NCBI RefSeq assembly: GCF_000340435.2
Contig: NZ_CP011883.2
Coordinates: 3,766,687 to 3,830,686, forward strand
Direction: 5' to 3'
Length of the DNA: 64,000 nucleotides
Source: Mycobacterium haemophilum DSM 44634
GTDB taxonomy: Bacteria; Actinomycetota; Actinomycetes; Mycobacteriales; Mycobacteriaceae
In this document: positions 6,859 through 15,147 of the stretch, piece after piece
Numbering within the stretch: the stretch's first letter is position 1
Layout: the number at the start of each line of letters is the position of its first letter
The notes under the pieces: model-generated
The model's input: only the letters and a program-made list of their open reading frames with translations
Told to the model about the DNA's origin: nothing
Databases searched by the model: none
Made by a program: the position numbers and the translations under genes

Positions 6859-8394
6859 ATGACGAGCGGTCCCCACACCGTGCCGGCGGCGCTGGATCGT
6901 TTCGCGCGCGAGCTTCCCGACCACGACGCGTTGATCACCGACGACCGGTGTTTTACGGCAGCCGCCCTGCGCGACGAGGTATACCAAGCCGCCGCGGCAC
7001 TGATCGCGCTCGGCGTCGCGCCCGGCGACCGGGTCGCGATCTGGTCGCCCAACACCTGGCACTGGGTGGTGGCGTGTCTGGCGATCCACCACGCCGGTGC
7101 CACGCTGGTGCCCGTCAACACCCGTTACACCGCCGAGGAAGCCGCCGACATCCTCGCTCGCACCGGTGCGCTGGTGTTGTTCGCGATGGGTCAGTTCCTC
7201 GACGCCGACCGGGTTGCCCGTCTGGACCGCGCCGCATTGCCGGCGTTGCGGCACATCGTCCGGGTGCCGGTAGAGGCGAACGACGGAACCTGGGACGACT
7301 TCATGGCCCAGGGCCGCGAACCGGGTGCCGTCGCGGCACGCGCTGCCGCCGTCGCGCCCGACGACGTCAGCGACATCCTGTTCACCTCCGGCACCACCGG
7401 CCGCAGCAAGGGCGTACTGTGCGCGCACCGACAATCGCTGTCGGGCTCGGCGGCGTGGGCTGCCTGCGGCGAAATCACCAGCGCCGACCGCTACCTATGC
7501 ATCAACCCGTTCTTTCACAACTTCGGCTACAAAGCCGGCATCCTGGCCTGCCTGCAGACCGGCGCGACGCTGATCCCGCATCCGACGTTCGATCCACTAC
7601 GCACGCTGCAGGCGATCGAGCAACAGCGCATTACCGTGTTGCCCGGGCCGCCCACCATCTACCAAAGCCTGCTCGACCACCCGGCCCGCGGTGACTACGA
7701 CCTGAGCTCGCTGCGGTTCGCGGTGACCGGGGCGGCCACCGTGCCGGTGGTGCTGGTGGAACGTATGCAGTCCGAACTCGACATTGACATTGTGTTGACC
7801 GCCTACGGTCTGACTGAGGCCAACGGTATGGGAACCATGTGCCGCGCCGACGACAACGCGGTAACGGTCGCCACCACCTGCGGCCGCCCGTTCGCCGACT
7901 TCGAATTGCGCATCGACTCGGCCGCCGCCGGAGAGGCCGGTGAAGTGCTGCTGCGCGGGCCAAACGTCATGCTGGGCTACCTGGACGACCCGGAAGCGAC
8001 TGCCGCGGCTATCGATGCCGACGGCTGGCTGCACACCGGCGATATCGGAGCCGTCGATGTGGCCGGCAACTTGCGAATTACCGACCGTCTCAAGGACATG
8101 TACATCTGCGGCGGATTCAACGTCTACCCCGCCGAAGTCGAACAGGTACTGGCCCGGATGGACGGGGTGGCCGACGTCGCGGTCGTCGGAGTTCCCGACC
8201 AGCGCCTGGGCGAGGTCGGCCGGGCGTTCGTGGTCGCCCGGCGAGGCTCGACACTTGACGAGCAAGCTGTGATCGCTTACACCCGTGAACATTTGGCGAA
8301 CTTCAAGGCACCGCGGTCAGTACAGTTCGTCGATGCGTTGCCGCGCAATGCCGGCGGCAAGGTGATCAAACCACAACTGCGAGGGCTGGCTTGA
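6859..8394 (+). CDS. fadD3: FadD3, HIP-CoA ligase (Rv3561-like)
   Basis: This is a 511-residue ANL-superfamily acyl-CoA synthetase. FadD3 activates HIP, the bicyclic remnant of cholesterol, to HIP-CoA, the first step of ring C/D catabolism and the source of the KstR2 inducer. The ATP-binding loop is ILFTSGTTGRSKG, the adenylate motif is AYGLTEANG, the hinge is LKDMYICGGFNVYPAEV, and the C-terminal catalytic Lys is in RNAGGKVIKPQLR. A GAGGAG-type site precedes the ATG. It heads the fadD3-fadE31-fadE32-fadE33-aspB run with overlaps or gaps of at most 8 nt. Confidence 0.95.
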   Translation: MTSGPHTVPAALDRFARELPDHDALITDDRCFTAAALRDEVYQAAAALIALGVAPGDRVAIWSPNTWHWVVACLAIHHAGATLVPVNTRYTAEEAADILARTGALVLFAMGQFLDADRVARLDRAALPALRHIVRVPVEANDGTWDDFMAQGREPGAVAARAAAVAPDDVSDILFTSGTTGRSKGVLCAHRQSLSGSAAWAACGEITSADRYLCINPFFHNFGYKAGILACLQTGATLIPHPTFDPLRTLQAIEQQRITVLPGPPTIYQSLLDHPARGDYDLSSLRFAVTGAATVPVVLVERMQSELDIDIVLTAYGLTEANGMGTMCRADDNAVTVATTCGRPFADFELRIDSAAAGEAGEVLLRGPNVMLGYLDDPEATAAAIDADGWLHTGDIGAVDVAGNLRITDRLKDMYICGGFNVYPAEVEQVLARMDGVADVAVVGVPDQRLGEVGRAFVVARRGSTLDEQAVIAYTREHLANFKAPRSVQFVDALPRNAGGKVIKPQLRGLA

Positions 8395-8395
8395 A

Positions 8396-9532
8396 ATGGA
8401 CCTGGAACTAGACGAAGAGACACTAGCCTTCCAGGCCGAGGTGCGGGACTTTCTGTCGGCCAACGCCAAGTCGATCCCGACGATGTCCTACGACAACGCC
8501 GAAGGTTTCGCGCAACACCGTCGTTGGGACCGGGTACTGTTTGACGCGGGCCTGTCGGTGATCACTTGGCCGAAGAAGTACGGCGGCCGTGACGCGCCAC
8601 TACTGCACTGGGTGGTGTTCGAAGAGGAATACTTCCGCGCCGGAGCGCCCGGCCGGGCCAGCGCCAACGGCACCTCGATGCTGGCACCGACGTTGTTCGC
8701 GCACGGTACCCAGGAGCAACTGGACCGGATACTGCTCAAAATGGCTAGCGGAGAACAGATCTGGGCCCAAGCGTGGTCGGAGCCCGAAGCCGGCAGCGAC
8801 CTGGCGTCACTGCGGTCCGCCGCAACCAAGACGGACGGTGGCTGGCTGCTCAACGGGCAGAAAATCTGGAGTTCGCGGGCACCGTTTGCCGAGATGGGAT
8901 TCGGCCTGTTTCGATCCGACCCCGCAGCGGAGCGCCATAACGGGCTGACATATTTCATGTTCGACCTGAAGGCCGAAGGCATCACGGTGCGGCCCATCGT
9001 CCAACTTGGCGGCGACACCGGCTTCGGTGAAATCTTCTTCGACGACGTCTTCGTCCCCGACATCGACGTCATCGGCACCCCGAACGACGGTTGGCGCGCG
9101 GCCATGAGCACGTCGAGCAACGAGCGCGGAATGTCGCTGCGCAGCCCGGCCCGCTTCCTGGCCGCCGCAGAACGATTGGTGCAGCTGTGGAAAGACAACG
9201 GCTCACCCGCAGTCTTCGCCGACCGCGTCGCCGATGTTTGGATCAAGGCGCAGGCCTACCGACTACAAACCTTCGGAACGGTAACCAGGCTGGCTGCCGG
9301 CGGGGAGCTGGGGGCGGAATCCTCGGTGACCAAAGTGTTCTGGTCCGACCTCGATGTGCAGCTGCATCAGACCGCGCTCGACCTCCTGGGCGCCGACGGC
9401 GAGCTTGCCGGGCCGTGGACCGAGGGCCTGCTGTTCGCACTGGGCGGCCCGATCTACGCCGGTACCAACGAAATCCAGCGCAACATCATCTCGGAGCGGC
9501 TATTAGGCCTGCCTCGAGAAAAGAAGGGGTAG
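8396..9532 (+). CDS. fadE31: FadE31, acyl-CoA dehydrogenase (Rv3562-like)
   Basis: This is a 378-residue acyl-CoA dehydrogenase with WAQAWSEPEAGSDLASLR, NGQKIWSSRAPFAEMGFGLF and the C-terminal IYAGTNEIQRNIISERLLGL. In HIP degradation FadE31, FadE32 and FadE33 are thought to work as heteromeric dehydrogenases, where one partner carries the intact active site and the others are degenerate. This one keeps the full family motifs. It starts 1 nt after the fadD3 stop. Confidence 0.92.
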   Translation: MDLELDEETLAFQAEVRDFLSANAKSIPTMSYDNAEGFAQHRRWDRVLFDAGLSVITWPKKYGGRDAPLLHWVVFEEEYFRAGAPGRASANGTSMLAPTLFAHGTQEQLDRILLKMASGEQIWAQAWSEPEAGSDLASLRSAATKTDGGWLLNGQKIWSSRAPFAEMGFGLFRSDPAAERHNGLTYFMFDLKAEGITVRPIVQLGGDTGFGEIFFDDVFVPDIDVIGTPNDGWRAAMSTSSNERGMSLRSPARFLAAAERLVQLWKDNGSPAVFADRVADVWIKAQAYRLQTFGTVTRLAAGGELGAESSVTKVFWSDLDVQLHQTALDLLGADGELAGPWTEGLLFALGGPIYAGTNEIQRNIISERLLGLPREKKG

Positions 9533-9540
9533 CAGCGACG

Positions 9541-10479
9541 GTGTATTTCGCACTAGATCAACAGCAGCGCGACTTTGCGGCCAGCATTGACGCGGCGCTA
9601 GGCACCTCGGATCTGCCCGGCGCGGTCCGTGCTTGGTCCGCGGGCGATGTCGCACCCGGCCGCAAGGTGTGGGAGCAGTTGGCCAATCTCGGCGTCACCG
9701 CGCTAGCCGTACCGGAGAAGTTCGACGGCATCGACGCTCACCCGGTCGACCTCGTGGTTGCGCTGGAACGTCTCGGTTACTGGTGCGTGCCAGGCCCGGT
9801 CACCGAATCCATCGCCGTCGCACCGGTTTTGCTCGCCGACGATGGGCGTAGCGCCGGACTGGCTTCCGGTGAGCTGATCGCCACCGTCTCGCTGCCGCCG
9901 CAGGTGCCTTACGCAGTCGACGCCGACACCGCCGCGCTGGTGCTGGTGGTAGACGGAAGCGACGTCAGCGCGGCCGAAGCCGGCGAGTGCCACCAATCCG
10001 TCGACCCCAGCCGTCGCCTATATGAGGTAGCGGCCACCGGCGCACTGTGGCACGCAGATATCCAGCGCGCCTACGAGTTCGGGGCGCTGGCCACCGCCGC
10101 GCAACTGGTGGGTGCCGCCGAGGCGATGCTGGACGCCGCCGTCGACTACGCCAAGCAGCGGACACAGTTCGGCCGGGTGATCGGCTCGTATCAGGCAATC
10201 AAGCACAAGCTCGCCGACGTGCACATCGCGATCGAGTTGGCCCGACCGCTGGTTTACGGAGCGGCGCTGTCGTTGCAACCGCGCGACGTCAGCGCCGCCA
10301 AAGTGGCTACGGGCGAGGCGGCAATGCTGGCAGCACGGTCGTCATTGCAGACCCACGGCGCCATCGGGTTCACTCAAGAGCACGACCTATCGCTGTTGCT
10401 GCTACGGGTACAAGCTTTGCGCTCCGCCTGGGGTACGCCCGAGGCACACCGACGCCGGGTACTGGAGGCGCTCTCATGA
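9541..10479 (+). CDS. fadE32: FadE32, partner acyl-CoA dehydrogenase subunit (Rv3563-like)
   Basis: This is a 312-residue shortened acyl-CoA dehydrogenase. It has the N-terminal helical domain and a recognisable C-terminal block (AEAMLDAAVDYAKQRTQFGR, GSYQAIKHKLADVHIAIE), but the middle beta domain is reduced and the usual SEPEAGSD segment is missing. This is typical of alpha/beta heteromeric ACADs. The frame extends upstream antiparallel to nothing real; GTG at 9541 is chosen because AGAAGGGG precedes it and it begins VYFALDQQQRDF as the family does. It overlaps fadE33 by ATGA. Confidence 0.9.
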   Translation: MYFALDQQQRDFAASIDAALGTSDLPGAVRAWSAGDVAPGRKVWEQLANLGVTALAVPEKFDGIDAHPVDLVVALERLGYWCVPGPVTESIAVAPVLLADDGRSAGLASGELIATVSLPPQVPYAVDADTAALVLVVDGSDVSAAEAGECHQSVDPSRRLYEVAATGALWHADIQRAYEFGALATAAQLVGAAEAMLDAAVDYAKQRTQFGRVIGSYQAIKHKLADVHIAIELARPLVYGAALSLQPRDVSAAKVATGEAAMLAARSSLQTHGAIGFTQEHDLSLLLLRVQALRSAWGTPEAHRRRVLEALS

Positions 10480-11438
10480 CCGAAGAACGAGAGATGTTGC
10501 GAGAGACCGTGGCCGCCTTGGTAGCCAAGCATGCCAACCCCGAGGCCGTGCGTGCCGCGATGGAATCGGACCGCGGCTACGACGAGTCGCTATGGCAGTT
10601 GCTGTGCGAGCAGGTCGGCGCGGCGGCGCTGGTGATACCCGAGGAGTTGGGCGGAGCCGGTGGCGAACTAGCGGATGCCGCAACGGTTTTGCAGGAGCTG
10701 GGCCGCGCGTTGGTGCCCTCTCCCCTGCTGGGCACGACGTTGGCAGAGCTGGCGCTGCTGGCCACACCCGAGCCGGAGGCCCAGGCTCTGGCAGCACTGA
10801 CCCGCCTAGCTGGGGGTAGCTCGATAGGTGCGCTGGTGCTCGATGCCGACTACGTCATTAACGGCGACATCGCCGACGTCGTCATCGCTGCCCCGGAAAG
10901 TCCAGGCGGTCAGCTGACCTGGTGGGCCCGATTCAGCGCAGAGCCCGTCGCCACCATGGACCCCACGCGCAGGCTGGCCCGCGTTCGGCCCGAAGAAACC
11001 CGAGTCATAGCGACCGACCCGGGCCTCGCGGACAGCGCCGCAATCCTGCTGGCGGCCGAGCAGATCGGCGCCGCCGAACGCTGTCTGGACCTGACCGTCG
11101 AATACGCCAAGAGCCGGGTTCAATTCGGCCGTCCGATCGGCAGCTTTCAAGCACTCAAGCATCGGATGGCCGATCTGTACGTCGCAATCGCGACGGCCCG
11201 CGCGGTCGTCGCCGATGCGTGCAACACACCCACGCCCACCAACGCCGCCACTGCGCGCCTGGCGGCCAGCGAAGCGTTGTGTACCGTGGCCGCCGAAGGC
11301 ATCCAGCTGCACGGCGGCATCGCGATCACCTGGGAACACGACATGCACTTGTATTTCAAACGCGCACATGCCAGCGCACAGCTGCTCGGCTCGCCGCGCG
11401 CGCTGCTGCGCCGACTGGAATCGGAAGTGATCCAGTAA
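10476..11438 (+). CDS. fadE33: FadE33, partner acyl-CoA dehydrogenase subunit (Rv3564-like)
   Basis: This is a 320-residue shortened acyl-CoA dehydrogenase with IPEELGGAGGELADAATVLQ near the N-terminus, YAKSRVQFGRPIGSFQALKH, and a C-terminal LHGGIAITWEHDMHLYFKRA. Like FadE32 it lacks the full central beta domain and probably forms a complex with FadE31 or FadE32 in HIP side-chain dehydrogenation. ATG at 10476 overlaps the fadE32 stop (ATGA), and its own stop overlaps the aspB start (TAATG), showing translational coupling. Confidence 0.92.
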   Translation: MTEEREMLRETVAALVAKHANPEAVRAAMESDRGYDESLWQLLCEQVGAAALVIPEELGGAGGELADAATVLQELGRALVPSPLLGTTLAELALLATPEPEAQALAALTRLAGGSSIGALVLDADYVINGDIADVVIAAPESPGGQLTWWARFSAEPVATMDPTRRLARVRPEETRVIATDPGLADSAAILLAAEQIGAAERCLDLTVEYAKSRVQFGRPIGSFQALKHRMADLYVAIATARAVVADACNTPTPTNAATARLAASEALCTVAAEGIQLHGGIAITWEHDMHLYFKRAHASAQLLGSPRALLRRLESEVIQ

Positions 11439-12604
11439 TGAATGCTCATGTCGCACTACGCGCCGGCATCCCGCCGTTCTATGTGATGGATGTTTGGCTG
11501 GCGGCAGCAGAGCGCCAACGTAGCCATGCAGATCTGGTGAATCTGTCGGCGGGCCAGCCCAGTGTCGGCGCTCCCGAGCCCGTTCGCGCCGCGGCGGCGG
11601 CCGCCCTGCATCTCAACCAGCTGAGTTACAGTGTCGCGCTGGGTATCCCGGAACTGCGCGCTGCGATCGCCGCGGACTACCAGCGCCAACACGGAATCGA
11701 CGTCGAGTCCGACGCGGTGGTGGTCACCACGGGTTCCTCGGGCGGGTTCTTGCTAGCCTTCCTGGCTTGTTTTGACGTGGGTGATCGAGTGGCGTTGGCC
11801 AGTCCCGGCTATCCGTGCTATCGGAACATTTTGTCGGCGTTGGGATGTGAGGTGGTGGACATTCAATGCGGACCCGAGACGCGATTTCAGCCCACCGCGC
11901 AGATGCTCGACGAACTCGACCCGCCGGTGCAAGGCGTCATCGTCGCCAGCCCGGCCAATCCCACCGGGACGGTCATCCCACCTGCGGAGCTGGCGGCGAT
12001 CGCGTCCTGGTGTGAGGCCTCCGGGGTTCGACTGATCAGCGATGAGGTGTACCACGGTCTGGTTTACGCTGGAGCGCCGCAGACCAGCTGCGCTTGGCAA
12101 GCGTCACGAAATGCTGTGGTGGTCAACAGTTTTTCCAAGTATTACGCGATGACGGGCTGGCGGCTGGGCTGGCTGCTGGTGCCACCCGAGCTGCGCCGGG
12201 CAGTGAACTGCCTGACGGGTAACTTCACTATCTGCCCGCCCGTGCTGTCGCAGATCGCGGCGGTGGCGGCCTTCACCCCCGAGGCAACCGCGGAAGCCGA
12301 CGGCAATCTGCACCACTACAGCGTCAACCGCTCGCTGCTGCTCGACGGTCTGCGCGGAATTGGCATCAACCGGCTGGCACCCGTCGACGGTGCGTTCTAC
12401 GTCTACGCCGACGTCTCGGACTTCACCAACGACTCGCTGACGTTCTGCTCAAAGTTGCTGGCCGACACCGGTGTTGCTATCGCGCCGGGCATCGACTTCG
12501 ATACCACGCGCGGCGGTTCGTTCGTCCGGCTGTCGTTCGCTGGACCGACGACCGACATCGAAGAGTGTCTTCGGCGAATCGGGCCCTGGCTTGCGACTCG
12601 GTAA
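11438..12604 (+). CDS. aspB: AspB, fold-type I PLP aminotransferase (Rv3565-like)
   Basis: This is a 388-residue aminotransferase of the aspartate/class I-II type. VNSFSKYYAMTGWRLGW carries the PLP-binding Lys. SPANPTGTVI and ISDEVYHGLVYAG carry the Asn and Asp/Tyr cofactor contacts, and the C-terminal GSFVRLSFAG carries the substrate Arg. It overlaps fadE33 by one base, so it is part of the KstR2 operon by position, yet its steroid role and real amino donor are unknown. The length equals what I recall for H37Rv AspB. Confidence 0.9.
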   Translation: MNAHVALRAGIPPFYVMDVWLAAAERQRSHADLVNLSAGQPSVGAPEPVRAAAAAALHLNQLSYSVALGIPELRAAIAADYQRQHGIDVESDAVVVTTGSSGGFLLAFLACFDVGDRVALASPGYPCYRNILSALGCEVVDIQCGPETRFQPTAQMLDELDPPVQGVIVASPANPTGTVIPPAELAAIASWCEASGVRLISDEVYHGLVYAGAPQTSCAWQASRNAVVVNSFSKYYAMTGWRLGWLLVPPELRRAVNCLTGNFTICPPVLSQIAAVAAFTPEATAEADGNLHHYSVNRSLLLDGLRGIGINRLAPVDGAFYVYADVSDFTNDSLTFCSKLLADTGVAIAPGIDFDTTRGGSFVRLSFAGPTTDIEECLRRIGPWLATR

Positions 12605-12699
12605 CTCAAGTTACGACTGCTCGGGTCGCGAGCGCGCGTAGTTTGTACGACGACACGCTGTTGCAGCCGGCATTTTGCGCACGCTCGTCACATGCGTAG

Positions 12700-13539
12700 C
12701 TAGGTGTCGAGGATCGTATCGATGCGTGCTTCAAGGACATTGCGCTCGCCGACATCTGCCACATTGATGCCGAACCGATCACGCAGGGTGTCGACAACCG
12801 CGGCCGCGTCGTCGAGGCGGATTTTCTCCGTCCCGCTGTCACGGTGGATGGCCAGGTTCCGGCCAGATAAGTTCCACCGTCCGTCATCGGTAACTATTGC
12901 AGCGGTCAGGCTAGTCACAAAGTGTGACGAGGGGTGGGTGGAGACAAACCAGCTTCCCACCTTCAGATCGATCTGCGGCCTGGTCTGCGTGGTGAATTCG
13001 TAGAGCGCCTGCCACTCACCACGAACCAAGGCCTGCAGCACCAGCCCGTCGCCCCGGTCCTCAAGTCGGTACGGTTCATGCGTCGTCTGCTGGACACTGC
13101 CGGCTTCCAGACGAAGGGGTGAAGTCGGCGTCTGGCCGCCGAAGCCCGTATCCACCAGATAGGACCCCTGGGCGCCGGGGAATGTCACTGCCAATACGGT
13201 GTGCGTCTGCGCCGGCGGCGGCGCATCCGGCGCAGCCATCCAGACCACCCGACCGGTCAAGCGCCGCACCCGAAAGCCGAGTTCTGCCAACACATAGCCC
13301 ATCAGCCCGTTGTGCTCGTAGCAATAGCCACCCCGGCGCCGGTAAACCAGCTTGTCGGTGAGGCTATCTGGACTCAGGTCGTCGACGGGCACTCCCAGCA
13401 ACGGATCCAGGTTCTCGAACGGAACGGTTCGAGTGTGAGCAGTCACCAAATCCTGCAGGAGATCCAGGTTGGGCGCAGTCGCGCCACGATAGTTGATGCG
13501 GTCGAAGTATCCAGCCAGATCCACTGTCATAAAGCCCAT
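12700..13539 (-). CDS. nat: Arylamine N-acetyltransferase (Rv3566c-like)
   Basis: This is a 279-residue NAT with the complete cysteine-protease-like triad: Cys73 in RRRGGYCYEHN, His113 in QTHTVLAVTF and Asp130 in YLVDTGFGG. The enzyme transfers acetyl or propionyl groups from CoA to arylamines and hydrazines such as isoniazid. Its mycobacterial role is linked to CoA products of sterol catabolism. The start may be residue 1 or the ATG three codons on. In H37Rv it lies at the end of the hsaA-D-C-B operon; here about 3 kb with two other genes separates it from hsaB, so it must have its own promoter in 13540-13735. Confidence 0.95.
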   Translation of the reverse strand: MGFMTVDLAGYFDRINYRGATAPNLDLLQDLVTAHTRTVPFENLDPLLGVPVDDLSPDSLTDKLVYRRRGGYCYEHNGLMGYVLAELGFRVRRLTGRVVWMAAPDAPPPAQTHTVLAVTFPGAQGSYLVDTGFGGQTPTSPLRLEAGSVQQTTHEPYRLEDRGDGLVLQALVRGEWQALYEFTTQTRPQIDLKVGSWFVSTHPSSHFVTSLTAAIVTDDGRWNLSGRNLAIHRDSGTEKIRLDDAAAVVDTLRDRFGINVADVGERNVLEARIDTILDT

Positions 13540-13674
13540 TCTGATTGGCCGTCCCGCGGCGCCGGCTAGCGCTTTCTTCGTGGCATCGTCACAACCCGGC
13601 CGGCAACGAATAACTCCGTCCCGCTGGTGGCACTAAACCGCACCTTTCACAACGATCGTTACCGTACACCCGTC

Positions 13675-13697
13675 CGTTCCCGTTCCCGTTCCCGTTC
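13675..13697. repeat. Short tandem hexanucleotide repeat (CGTTCC)
   Basis: Three full copies of CGTTCC plus five of six bases of a fourth lie in the promoter gap upstream of the kinase/kelch remnant and of nat. Short repeats of this kind can vary in copy number. Confidence 0.8.
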
Positions 13698-13735
13698 GCT
13701 ACGCTGAAGCTGACGAAATATGTATCGCACAAGAG

Positions 13736-15014
13736 GTGGAGCGCCCCGAGACGGGTGAAGGGTCCACGACCGACAGTTTGGCGTCGGTACCGAGCGGGAT
13801 CGCTGCGGAGTTAGCCGCCGCCGGATTCGAGAATGCGCGCCAAGTGGCTCGAGGCGGGGCCGGGGTGATCTATCGCTGCTACGAGACGGCGCTGGGGCGA
13901 AACGTGGCGGTCAAGGTGCTGCCGTCCCATTTTGACGATGATGGCCGGGAGCGGTTTTTGCGTGAGGGTTACGCGATGGGTGGGCTCTCGGGGCATCCCA
14001 ACATCGTTAACATTCTGCGCGTCGGTGTGAGCCCCAGCGGGCGGCCCTACATCGTGATGCCCTACCACGCTGCGGATTCGCTGGCGGTACGGTTGCGCCG
14101 GGAAGGGCCAGTGGCCTGGCCGGAGGCGTTGCGGATCGGTGTGAAGCTATGCGGAGCCTTGGAAACCGCGCACCAGGCCGGCACGTTGCACCGCGATATC
14201 AAGCCGGCGAACATCCTGATCAACGATTACGGCGAACCGCAGTTGAGCGATTTCGGGATCGCCCACATCGACCCCGCGCCAGACGCTGGCCGCGGCCTCG
14301 GACGGCAAGCTGCTCTACGCGGTTGGCGGATCGAACGGCAACGCCGACCTGACGACCGTCGAGGCCTATGACCCGGCCGGGAAAACCTGGACCACCTTGT
14401 CGGCCCTTCCCGAACCACGAAATGACGTGGGCGTGGCCATCGCCGATGGACGTCTGGTGGCGGTCGGAGGCGTGTCATCGGGGCAAGTCCTCAAAAGCGT
14501 TTCCGCCCTCGATCTGATGGCCAAAACCTGGGCCGGCTTGCCGGACATGCAGACCGCGCGCCACCGCATGGCGGTCGCGGCGGTGGAGAAGTCGGTGTAT
14601 GCGATCGGCGGCTCAACTAATGCTGGCGACAGTCAGCTGACCTCGGCCGCCGAAGAACTGACGCTGCCGCCGCGCAGGGTCCAGCCCGCGTCGCAGTGGC
14701 GGACCCTCCCGGACGCACCACACGCCAGATTGGAGATGGCGTGGGCGGTGCACGACGACAAGATCTGGATCATGGGCGGGCTGCAAGGCGGAGCTGCCCT
14801 CACCACCGTCGAGCGATACGACCCGCAGACCAGAACCTGGCGCGCCGGGCCGTCATTGCCCATCGCTTTGCATCATGCGACGGCGGTGACCTACCACGGC
14901 GAGGTGGTCATCATCGGGGGTGCGACCGGCAACACCGTGTACTGCATCGATGGCGCCAACCGCCCGACGCATCAAGGCCCGATCGCGACGGTCGAGGCCC
15001 TAGATTTCAGGTAG
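13736..15014 (+). pseudogene. Broken serine/threonine kinase fused to kelch repeats
   Basis: The first part (from GTG 13736) is the N-lobe and half the C-lobe of a PknK-like Hanks kinase. It has a Gly-rich ARGGAGVIYR, VAVKVL with the ATP-binding Lys, HRDIKPANILI with the catalytic Asp, and DFGIAH. Just after DFG, around 14270-14285, the similarity stops and the frame shifts. From there the next frame, open from 14247, encodes kelch-type beta-propeller blades (LLYAVGGSN, VEAYDPAGKTW, KIWIMGGLQGG, VERYDPQTRTW, VVIIGGATG) to a stop at 15014. The activation segment, P+1 loop, rest of the C-lobe and any linker or membrane segment are missing. I infer one internal deletion plus a frame change in a longer kinase-kelch gene. 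H37Rv Rv3566A at this place may be another remnant, though I am not certain. Confidence 0.75.
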
Positions 15015-15147
15015 CTTCGCAAGACGCGAGCGGCAAGACGTTAGTGACCACGTTCGAGTTGCGCGCCGCTGCGGTGCCCAGTTGCTCAGCCGGGCTGGCG
15101 GTATGGTTCGCTGCTAACCGCAGATCTGTTAGGCGGAGAGGGACCAC

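Noticed and set aside
12601..12614. GTAACT/AGTTAC palindrome at the aspB stop
   Set aside because: The arms are only 6 bp and AT-containing with no following T-run; too weak for a terminator and no known regulator fits.
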